Source of the DNA: Pseudomonadales bacterium
Lineage (GTDB): Bacteria; Pseudomonadota; Gammaproteobacteria; Pseudomonadales; Azotimanducaceae
NCBI GenBank assembly: GCA_021295935.1
Contig: JAGWBL010000081.1
Coordinates: forward strand, 934 to 6,366
DNA length: 5,433 bases
Direction: 5' to 3'
This document shows, piece by piece, positions 1 through 5,068 of this stretch; the first letter of the stretch is position 1; each line of letters begins with the position of its first letter. Under the pieces are notes generated by a model. The model did no database searches. It saw only the letters and a program-made list of their open reading frames with translations, and had not been told where the DNA came from. The position numbers and the translations under genes are program-made.

Positions 1-781
1 AGTACCGCTGGTTCTTCTCCAGACGCAGGTTCGCGTCGTGCGCCCAAGACGCGATCACGAATGGGCCGTTGTACAGCATCTTGTCAGCATCGGCCGCGTA
101 GGCTCCCTCCATCGCCTCGTAGAACGCTTCGTTGATCGGGAAGTAGGTCGCAAACGCCAGCAACTTGTCGAAATAGCTCGTCGGTTGTTCGAGCTCAACT
201 TCCAGGATGCGGGCATCCGCTGCATACGCTCCCAACTGGTCCAGCGGGAGCTCGCCGGAATTCACCCTTTGCGCATTCTTGATGGGGAACAATATGAATG
301 CGTACTGGCTCGCGTTCTCCGGATCCACACCCTTGCGCCAAGCGAACACGAAATCGTGCGCAGTGACCGGCGTGCCGTCGTGCCAGAGCGCATCTTCGCG
401 AATGTGGAAACGAGCGAACGTCGGCCCTATGTCGTAGGACTCCGCGACGCCCGGCACCAGATTGTTCGAGGAGTCGTACCGGAGAAGTCCCTCCATGACA
501 TGGCCCAGCACCATGAAGGAAACCGAGTCGGTCCCGCGGGTCGAATTCAGATCCGGCGGCTCCGTGGAAATCGACACGGTCACGGCGTTGTTGGCGTAAT
601 CGACAGCCATGCCGGATCCGGTGCCGCTGCCGAGCGTTCTCGCGATCTGGCCGAGCACGATCAGAAGAACCACGAAGCCCATGAGCGCGCAGAGCATGTA
701 CCAGAGCAACTGCCGGATCGATCCGGCCGTCACCTGACTCGATCCAGTTCCCGCTGCCGTGCCCAGCGAAGACTCAGCCAC
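1..781 (-). CDS. Peptide ABC transporter substrate-binding protein (family 5, OppA-like), N-terminal part
   Basis: The visible 260 residues are the N-terminal half of a periplasmic solute-binding protein of family 5 (SBP_bac_5), which captures oligopeptides for an Opp/Dpp-type ABC importer. Family landmarks in order: EPPDLNS (74-80), VMEGLLRYD (95-103) with VPGVAESY (109-116), FHIREDALWHDGTPVTAHDF (125-144), FAWRKGVDP (146-154) and NGPFVIASW (238-246), then LEKNQRY (254-260) at the edge. The family is usually about 500-550 residues, so roughly half lies off the left edge. The GTG start at 781 was chosen because GGGAG sits 6 bases upstream and an in-frame TGA lies just before that. Residues 1-24 are hydrophilic, then about 25-46 are strongly hydrophobic, with no lipobox cysteine after them. 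This looks like a membrane anchor or an atypical signal peptide. The family call is firm; the exact peptide class is not. Confidence 0.9.
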   Translation of the reverse strand, partial: MAESSLGTAAGTGSSQVTAGSIRQLLWYMLCALMGFVVLLIVLGQIARTLGSGTGSGMAVDYANNAVTVSISTEPPDLNSTRGTDSVSFMVLGHVMEGLLRYDSSNNLVPGVAESYDIGPTFARFHIREDALWHDGTPVTAHDFVFAWRKGVDPENASQYAFILFPIKNAQRVNSGELPLDQLGAYAADARILEVELEQPTSYFDKLLAFATYFPINEAFYEAMEGAYAADADKMLYNGPFVIASWAHDANLRLEKNQRY

Positions 782-966
782 GCCGATCTCCCGTCAAACC
801 GATGACTCTTGAAGAGGCAAGATTACCAGTCTATCCGCGGTGCCCTCGAACATCGAACGAGTTCATGCACGCTGGAGCGAACACCCCGTTCAATCGGAGG
901 AAGCCATCCATGCCGAAAACCATGATGGGCCACCGAGGTCTGGCCAGTTCGCGCCTCGAACGCTTC
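782..966. other. Intergenic region between mgtE and the peptide-binding protein gene
   Basis: These 185 bases lie downstream of the mgtE stop and upstream of the peptide-binding protein, both on the minus strand. I see no convincing gene. A short inverted repeat, GGCCA-N8-TGGCC at 928-945, could form a 5-bp stem in the mRNA after mgtE, but no T-run follows it directly, so it is not a clear intrinsic terminator. A perfect 11-base palindrome, CTCTT-G-AAGAG, lies at 806-816, about 25 bases upstream of the GTG start. A weak promoter-like pair on the minus strand (TTCGAT, 18 bases, TAGACT) ends near 830, but it is too poor to annotate alone. The gap length suggests that the downstream gene has its own promoter. 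Confidence 0.5.
788..792 (-). promoter_or_regulatory. Ribosome binding site deciding the GTG start at 781
   Basis: On the minus strand GGGAG lies 6 bases before the GTG at 781-779. An in-frame TGA immediately upstream (796-794) excludes a longer protein. Later candidates (a GTG at codon 17, an ATG at codon 29) lack comparable Shine-Dalgarno sequences and would remove part of the leader or the hydrophobic segment. Confidence 0.65.
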
Positions 967-2259
967 CTACAGCAAGGAGGAGAATGCAAGCGCCAGTCCC
1001 AGAAACGCGAGAAAGCCCGCTACATCCGTTCCGGTGGTCAGGATGATGCTGGAAGCTACGGCGGGATCCTGGCCCAGCCGTTGCATGACGATGGGTACCA
1101 CCGCTCCGAACACTCCGGCCACCACCATGGACACGACCATGGCAAGCGCTATGACCATGCCGAGTCCCATCGACCCGCTCCAGAGATATACGCCCAGCCC
1201 ACAGGTAACGGCCAGCGCGACACCGTTCAGAATCCCGACTCCGACCTCCTTCCCGAGCACTCGTGACCACTGGCGAACCCCGACTTCGCCCAGCGCCAAC
1301 CCCCGTATCGTCACGGCGAGCGCTTGGGATCCGGCGTTGCCGCTCTGCCCTGCAACGATCGGCAGGAGAATCGCCAGCGCGGTAAACTGCGCTATCAAGT
1401 CCTCGAACAGCGCTACCACTCCTGAAGCGACAAACGCAGTCGCCAAGTTGACATGAAGCCACGGCAGGCGCCCTCGAACAGCTTCCAGGGGAGGCGTAAG
1501 CGCGCTCTCGTCCGCTCGAACACCGACCATGGTCTGCAAGTCGGCCGTTGCCACATCTTCGATGGCTTCGAACAACTGATCGTGCCGAACCACGCCCACC
1601 AGCTTGTTCCCCGCACTCAGAACGGGCAGGCTGTCCGTCCTGTGGCGCTCGAGGAGCGCGACCAGCTGGGCTTGTTCCGACTCAATGCCGACCGACGGTA
1701 CCTCCGGACACAGGATGTTCGACAGCTTCTCGTCTCGAGGCACGAGTGCAAGGTCCTGGACATGAACGACGCCACGAAGTTCTCCTGAACGATCTACCAC
1801 ATAGAGCGACCGCAGCGATTCGGAACGGGCCTCGCGCAGTCGTTCCAGAGCCTGGAAGACGGTCATGTCGATCTGGAGGACCGTGACTTCGCGATCCATC
1901 AGCCTTCCCGCCGCGTCGTCCGGCAGGTTCAGAAGCTTCTCCAGGTCGGACGAGTGTCCTGCGGACATGCCCTGCAACAGCATGTGTCGCTGTTCGGCTC
2001 CAGTTGCGAACAACCATTCCACCGCCATGTATGGCGGCGCGTATTCGAGCAAGTGCGCCGCGGTTTCCGCGGGCAGGTTCACCAGCATGCGGGAGGCATC
2101 TGGCGGACTCATGTTCTCCAGCGACAGCAATTGTGCCTTGAGGGGCATGGCTGCGACAAGCTTGACCGCTTCCTGGATCGCAAGATCGATGAGCGATCGC
2201 GCGGCCTCCCCCGGATAACGATCGACGTAGCGTTCGATGAGGGCTTGGGCCAGTTGCAT
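967..2259 (-). CDS. mgtE: Magnesium transporter MgtE
   Basis: This is a complete 430-residue inner-membrane Mg2+ channel/transporter of the MgtE family (Thermus MgtE has about 450). The cytoplasmic N domain of helical repeats covers about 1-118 and ends in the family-like DDAAGRLM (114-121). Tandem CBS domains span about 122-235 (SLYVVDRSGELRGVV; DSLPVLSAGNKLVGVV). An acidic plug-helix stretch, EAIEDVATADLQ, is at 231-242. The membrane domain has about five helices from about 268 to 428, with RLPWLHVNL (264-272), LLPIVAGQSGNAGSQ (298-312), RGLALGE (319-325) and QDPAVASS (397-404). D412 in TTGTDVAG aligns by motif with the conserved pore aspartate (D432 in Thermus). In that family, Mg2+ binding between the N, CBS and plug parts closes the pore, so the protein senses its own substrate. 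Its ATG shares one base with the stop of the gene upstream (TGATG) and has only a weak Shine-Dalgarno, which points to translational coupling. It is the last gene of the three-gene operon. Confidence 0.95.
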   Translation of the reverse strand: MQLAQALIERYVDRYPGEAARSLIDLAIQEAVKLVAAMPLKAQLLSLENMSPPDASRMLVNLPAETAAHLLEYAPPYMAVEWLFATGAEQRHMLLQGMSAGHSSDLEKLLNLPDDAAGRLMDREVTVLQIDMTVFQALERLREARSESLRSLYVVDRSGELRGVVHVQDLALVPRDEKLSNILCPEVPSVGIESEQAQLVALLERHRTDSLPVLSAGNKLVGVVRHDQLFEAIEDVATADLQTMVGVRADESALTPPLEAVRGRLPWLHVNLATAFVASGVVALFEDLIAQFTALAILLPIVAGQSGNAGSQALAVTIRGLALGEVGVRQWSRVLGKEVGVGILNGVALAVTCGLGVYLWSGSMGLGMVIALAMVVSMVVAGVFGAVVPIVMQRLGQDPAVASSIILTTGTDVAGFLAFLGLALAFSSLL

Positions 2260-3086
2260 CAGCGAGCCCGCATGCTCAGCAGACTCTTGGCTAACGCCGA
2301 AAACACCCGAAACATGTCGGTCGCAAGCGCGACCATCGGATCGTCAAGGCGAACCCCTGCATGCGGCGCGTCCTGCGTGTGCGTCAGCAGTCGCTCTCTC
2401 GAGAGCATCCCCACGGGACGCTTGCGCCGATCCACGACCGGAAGCCACAGACTGTCCTTCCAGCCTGGTGCGGAGTAGGCCTCCCTCGCCGTGGCGCTCG
2501 CTCCCAGTTCCCTCACTGGAATCGTGCAATCCCGAAGTTCAGTGTCGGGATGACTCTGCAGACACTCCACCGTGTCGAGAACGCCGAACAGGTGGTCTTC
2601 TTCGTCCAGCACAAGGATGGGCGCTCCGTGCAGCCTTCTGGCGCTGGCCAGAAGCGACGCGGAAAGGTCGAAAACGGTCCAGGACCCTCGTACCCAGTGA
2701 AACTCGGGATCCGCAAGCGCACCGAGCCGATCGGGGGCGAGTTCGACCAGTCCGCTGAGCGCACGCTTGCGAGTGCGATCGGTCAAGCCTGCAAGGATTG
2801 TCAGACGCCGACCAATCTCCAGGCGCAGAAACAGGCGCCGCGCCTCCCCAGTGGGAGCCGACGCCAGCCAACCGGCAATGACAGCGTCCTCGTACCTGCG
2901 CAAGGCCTTCTCCGCAAGCCGCTGCGGCGCCCTGTTCACGATGCGAAGCTGCAGGTCTTGCTCAAGCCCGTCCAGCACTTCCAGGGCCGCCTCGACGGAT
3001 CCGTGGCCCAAGGCAAGCGCAAAGTCCTCTGGGTGTTCACGGGCGTACCTGCCGAGAACCGCGGCGCGGCCCCTGCCTGAGGTCAC
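2259..3086 (-). CDS. Soluble MgtE-N/CBS-like protein (MgtE sensor paralogue without membrane domain)
   Basis: This 275-residue protein has no membrane segment. Residues about 10-125 are helical and Leu/Ala/Arg-rich and resemble the MgtE intracellular N domain (LEVLDGLEQDLQLRIVNRAP, LVELAPDRLGALADPEF). They are followed by two CBS-like units at about 133-180 (APILVLDEEDHLFGVLDTVE) and 185-235 (DSLWLPVVDRRKRPVGMLSR). This is the domain order of the cytoplasmic half of MgtE, as encoded by the gene that follows. The usual GGLM-type junction before the CBS unit is not conserved. In place of the membrane domain there is a short C-terminal helix at 249-270 (PMVALATDMFRVFSALAKSL). The start is a GTG in a GTGA overlap (4 bases) with the stop of the MscS-like gene; its own stop overlaps the mgtE ATG. 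I infer that it partners or modulates MgtE. It may bind Mg2+ or a nucleotide, but no ligand site can be proved here. A CBS protein with an unrelated role is the alternative. Confidence 0.8.
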   Translation of the reverse strand: MTSGRGRAAVLGRYAREHPEDFALALGHGSVEAALEVLDGLEQDLQLRIVNRAPQRLAEKALRRYEDAVIAGWLASAPTGEARRLFLRLEIGRRLTILAGLTDRTRKRALSGLVELAPDRLGALADPEFHWVRGSWTVFDLSASLLASARRLHGAPILVLDEEDHLFGVLDTVECLQSHPDTELRDCTIPVRELGASATAREAYSAPGWKDSLWLPVVDRRKRPVGMLSRERLLTHTQDAPHAGVRLDDPMVALATDMFRVFSALAKSLLSMRAR

Positions 3087-3898
3087 GCGACTCGCCCTGA
3101 CAGCCGAAACACGTTCGTGTCGCCGAGTCTCGCCGCGGGAACACTGACCGTTCCGTCCGGAGTAGCCAGCACAAGGACCGTCGAGCGCACTTCCACGACA
3201 TTGCCTTCGACGTCGCCGATGCGCAGTCTGTCTCCCACCTGGTAGCGCTCAAGTTCGGACCGCGCCATCAAGTTGGCCACAAACTGTCGAGAGCCCAGTG
3301 CAAATGCCAGTCCGAACGATCCAAACAAGGTGGCAAAGGCGACAAGAGCGAGTTTCCCGACGAACGACACGTCGAGTCCGAGCTGCCCGGCGCTCACCAC
3401 CAGCGCTAGCGCCAACACCACACCGTAGACAAGCCTGGCCAGCAATCCGGAACTGGTTGCGGCTTGCCGTCGCCGAACCAGATCGCGAGCGGCAACACCG
3501 ATGAGGTGCCCCGCTCCCAGAATCACTCCCGCGATCAGCACCCTGCCCAAGGGTTCGAGGAGCGCATCGAGCACAAGAGCGAGATTCTCGATGCCCAGAA
3601 CCCTCAGCATGAGGAACTCGGACGCGAGCATCAGAAGGCAGAACAGGCCCGTGGCGGCGGTGCGCAATGGGCCTTCCAGGCTCTGGCCGATCTGGCCAGG
3701 GATCCGTTGCGACAGCTTGAGCACGGCGGCTCGGACCGCTCCGGCAACGCCCGCGCCCACGGCCAGCACGATCAGCGCCGTGATCTCGGGATAGTCGGCC
3801 ACCGTGTCGAGCAACAGGCGCTGAGCGATCTCAAGAGGCGAGTTCACCTGCAAATCAACTCTTTGACTCCAAGATCCGCCGGTGCTCGATTCGACCAT
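3083..3898 (-). CDS. Small MscS-family mechanosensitive ion channel
   Basis: This is a 271-residue inner-membrane protein of the MscS superfamily, the tension-gated channels that release solutes on osmotic downshift. About five membrane segments are visible: 39-60, 81-100, 117-138, 153-172 and the pore-like helix 178-207, which is rich in Gly/Ala (TLFGSFGLAFALGSRQFVAN). The MscS beta domain follows (YQVGDRLRIGDVEGNVVEVR, 219-238; ATPDGTVSVPAARL, 245-258). The protein ends about 15 residues later, so it lacks the C-terminal alpha/beta vestibule of E. coli MscS (286 residues). It matches the layout of shorter family members carrying conserved-TM-helix repeats. I chose the ATG at 3898 over the in-frame GTG at 3922: the ATG has GAAGG 6 bases upstream, while the GTG has none and would start inside the inverted repeat. 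It is the first gene of the operon and its TGA overlaps the next GTG (GTGA). Ion selectivity cannot be judged from sequence. Confidence 0.88.
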   Translation of the reverse strand: MVESSTGGSWSQRVDLQVNSPLEIAQRLLLDTVADYPEITALIVLAVGAGVAGAVRAAVLKLSQRIPGQIGQSLEGPLRTAATGLFCLLMLASEFLMLRVLGIENLALVLDALLEPLGRVLIAGVILGAGHLIGVAARDLVRRRQAATSSGLLARLVYGVVLALALVVSAGQLGLDVSFVGKLALVAFATLFGSFGLAFALGSRQFVANLMARSELERYQVGDRLRIGDVEGNVVEVRSTVLVLATPDGTVSVPAARLGDTNVFRLSGRVA

Positions 3899-3904
3899 CC
3901 CATG

Positions 3905-3909
3905 CCTTC
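3905..3909 (-). promoter_or_regulatory. Ribosome binding site deciding the ATG start at 3898
   Basis: On the minus strand GAAGG lies 6 bases before the ATG at 3898-3896. The alternative upstream GTG at 3922-3920 is preceded by a pyrimidine-rich stretch (CACCTCTTT) with no Shine-Dalgarno. The shorter start gives a 271-residue channel and leaves the inverted repeat at 3917-3934 in untranslated DNA. Confidence 0.6.
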
Positions 3910-3916
3910 GCAGAAA

Positions 3917-3934
3917 TGTCACAAAGAGGTGACA
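3917..3934. promoter_or_regulatory. Inverted repeat TGTCAC-N6-GTGACA, candidate operator
   Basis: Two perfect 6-base arms (3917-3922 and 3929-3934) are separated by AAAGAG. The arm centres are 12 bases apart, suitable for a dimeric helix-turn-helix regulator on one face of the DNA. The site lies 18 bases before the chosen MscS-like start and 81 bases before the divergent start, so one protein could control both. The form resembles CRP/FNR-type sites (TGTGA-N6-TCACA) only loosely, and I cannot assign a regulator. Confidence 0.45.
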
Positions 3935-4003
3935 AACTGCATTCGAACTTCACTTCCCGTGACGTCGAGCGGCACCACCGGTTCCCTTGCCGGCACTAGA
4001 ATC

Positions 4004-4008
4004 AGAGG
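4004..4008 (+). promoter_or_regulatory. Ribosome binding site of the PiT-like gene
   Basis: AGAGG lies 7 bases before the ATG at 4016 and supports that start. It sits in the loop region of a small possible hairpin with arms CTAGA (3996-4000) and TCTAG (4011-4015), whose right arm ends directly before the ATG. The stem is only 5 bp, so its effect on translation is uncertain. Confidence 0.6.
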
Positions 4009-4015
4009 TCTCTAG

Positions 4016-4993
4016 ATGCCCGTCGACCTCAACACCATATGGATGGTGCTTGCCGTTCTGCTCGCAAGCTATTCTATTGTCGGCAACGACTCCATTCAGA
4101 CGCTGGGGACCTTTCTTTCTTCCAATTCCCATCGACCCTGGTGGGTGTTGTGGATATTTGCCGGCCTCATCATGACGGGCGTGCTCTTCTACGGCTACTT
4201 CGCGTTGGGAGACGTCTCCTACGAACGTCTGGCCAGATTTCCCTGGCCCGAAGGCGGCATCACCTGGATTTACGTGCTTCCTCCCCTCGTGCTTCTCATT
4301 CTCACTCGATTGAGCATCCCGGTAAGCACGACCTTCCTGGTGCTCACGATCTTCACGCTCACGCTCGGGGACATGGGCTCCATGCTGACCAAGTCTTTGC
4401 TCGGCTACGCCGTGGCTGCGGTCACCGGATTTCTGGTGTTCCGGTTTGTGGTGAAGCGGGCCACGGAGTACTTCGCACGAACCCGAAACGATCCCATTCC
4501 CCGCTATTGGGTTGTGCTTCAGTGGTGCTCCACGGGATTCCTGTGGAGTCAGTGGATCATCCAGGACATAGCCAACATCTTCGTCTTCTTCCCTCGGGAT
4601 CTGAGCGTGCCCACGTTCCTGTTTGGAGTGTTCGCTCTGCTGGCGCTGCAGGGTTGGCTATTCAGGCAGAAGGGCGGGCCCATCCAGCGCATCGTTCGCT
4701 CCAAGACCGGTGTGACAGATGTGCGATCGGCTACCATCATCGACTTCATTTACGGCGTTATCCTGTTTATTTTCAAGGAAATGAGCAACATCCCGATGAG
4801 CACCACCTGGGTGTTCCTGGGTCTGCTTGCAGGCAGGGAGGTGGGTCTTGCGCTGTATCTCTCGGGGACCGACATGAAGACCACGCTTCGGACCGTCGTC
4901 ATGGACGCTGGCAAGGCGACGTTCGGATTGTTCATGAGCGTCGCGCTGGCACTCGGCCTCCCGTGGCTCGCGATGAAGTTTGCAGGCGCATAG
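4016..4993 (+). CDS. Multi-pass membrane protein, divergent PiT-type phosphate transporter-like
   Basis: This 325-residue protein has about eight or more membrane segments, for example 8-22, 42-64, 84-98, 101-119, 126-146, 199-214, 241-254, 262-280 and 300-320. Two half-repeats are visible. The first has GNDSIQTLGTFLSS (23-36) and, about 80 residues on, IPVSTT (101-106). The second has QDIANIFVFFP (183-193) and, 78 residues after its Asp, IPMSTT (259-264). PiT carriers, which move inorganic phosphate or metal-phosphate with Na+ or H+, carry duplicated NDxANxxGT-type and PVSTT-type motifs in such an inverted-repeat fold. Here each copy of the first motif is partly lost: the first keeps ND and GT but has Gln where Asn is usual; the second has Gln-Asp but keeps Ala-Asn and Pro. 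The length is shorter than typical PiT proteins (about 400-500). I infer a distant PiT relative of unknown substrate. It could be an ordinary conserved hypothetical membrane protein. The ATG is supported by AGAGG 7 bases upstream. Confidence 0.7.
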   Translation: MPVDLNTIWMVLAVLLASYSIVGNDSIQTLGTFLSSNSHRPWWVLWIFAGLIMTGVLFYGYFALGDVSYERLARFPWPEGGITWIYVLPPLVLLILTRLSIPVSTTFLVLTIFTLTLGDMGSMLTKSLLGYAVAAVTGFLVFRFVVKRATEYFARTRNDPIPRYWVVLQWCSTGFLWSQWIIQDIANIFVFFPRDLSVPTFLFGVFALLALQGWLFRQKGGPIQRIVRSKTGVTDVRSATIIDFIYGVILFIFKEMSNIPMSTTWVFLGLLAGREVGLALYLSGTDMKTTLRTVVMDAGKATFGLFMSVALALGLPWLAMKFAGA

Positions 4994-5068
4994 ACGCCGG
5001 TGGCCGATGACTCTCGCTCGTCCCCGGAGCGATTTTCGCTCTCGTTGACGCACTGAGCGTCGCTGCCG
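4994..5068 (+). other. Short spacer with tandem possible hairpins
   Basis: These 75 bases lie between two plus-strand genes. TCGCTC (5014-5019), GAGCGA (5027-5032) and TCGCTC (5036-5041) allow two mutually exclusive 6-bp stems, because the middle arm can pair with either neighbour. A second stem, GACGC-ACTGA-GCGTC (5047-5061), follows and ends 7 bases before the next start. No T-run follows either stem, so these are not canonical intrinsic terminators. They may end or attenuate the upstream transcript, or be chance in GC-rich DNA. Confidence 0.4.

Larger units (their letters stand above)
3899..4015. promoter_or_regulatory. Divergent promoter region between the MscS-like/MgtE operon and the PiT-like gene
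   Basis: These 117 bases separate two genes read in opposite directions, so promoters for both must lie here or overlap the coding ends. I cannot pick convincing -35/-10 pairs. On the plus strand TAGAAT (3997-4002) is a possible -10, but no matching -35 is seen; on the minus strand TTGTCA (3935-3930) is -35-like without a good -10. The region contains the inverted repeat described separately, a further GTGAC half-site at 3959-3963 spaced 30 bases from the right arm, and the palindrome GACGTC at 3961-3966. No long leader or recognisable Mg2+ riboswitch fits in the space upstream of the MscS-like gene. Confidence 0.55.

Noticed and set aside
38..805. 255-codon open frame on the plus strand, Arg/His/Glu-rich
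   Set aside because: It lies opposite the clear family 5 peptide-binding protein, shows no domain or membrane pattern, and is a by-product of GC-rich codon use.
831..923. 30-codon minus-strand ORF in the gap after mgtE, preceded by GGTGG
   Set aside because: The composition is unremarkable, the Shine-Dalgarno is weak and there is no family resemblance; not enough to call a gene.
928..945. GGCCA-N8-TGGCC as a terminator after mgtE
   Set aside because: The stem is only 5 bp, the loop is 8 bases and no T-run follows immediately; kept only as a note in the intergenic entry.
976..1046. Strong-looking AGGAGGAGA plus ATG at 984 on the plus strand
   Set aside because: It opens a frame of only 20 codons in antisense to the end of mgtE. 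The purine run is the complement of Ser/Leu codons.
802..1266. Plus-strand frame with a His-rich stretch (HHHGHDHGKRYDHAESH)
   Set aside because: It is antisense to the membrane helices of MgtE; the His codons are the complement of repeated Met-Val codons, so it is not a metal-binding protein.
2361..3080. 239-codon plus-strand frame opposite the MgtE-sensor-like gene
   Set aside because: The minus strand carries the recognisable N-domain/CBS pattern and the tight overlaps; the plus frame has no recognisable features.
4039..5010. 323-codon frame overlapping the PiT-like gene on the same strand in another frame
   Set aside because: It is Arg/His/Ala-rich with no membrane or domain pattern, while the other frame is a clear membrane protein with a Shine-Dalgarno.
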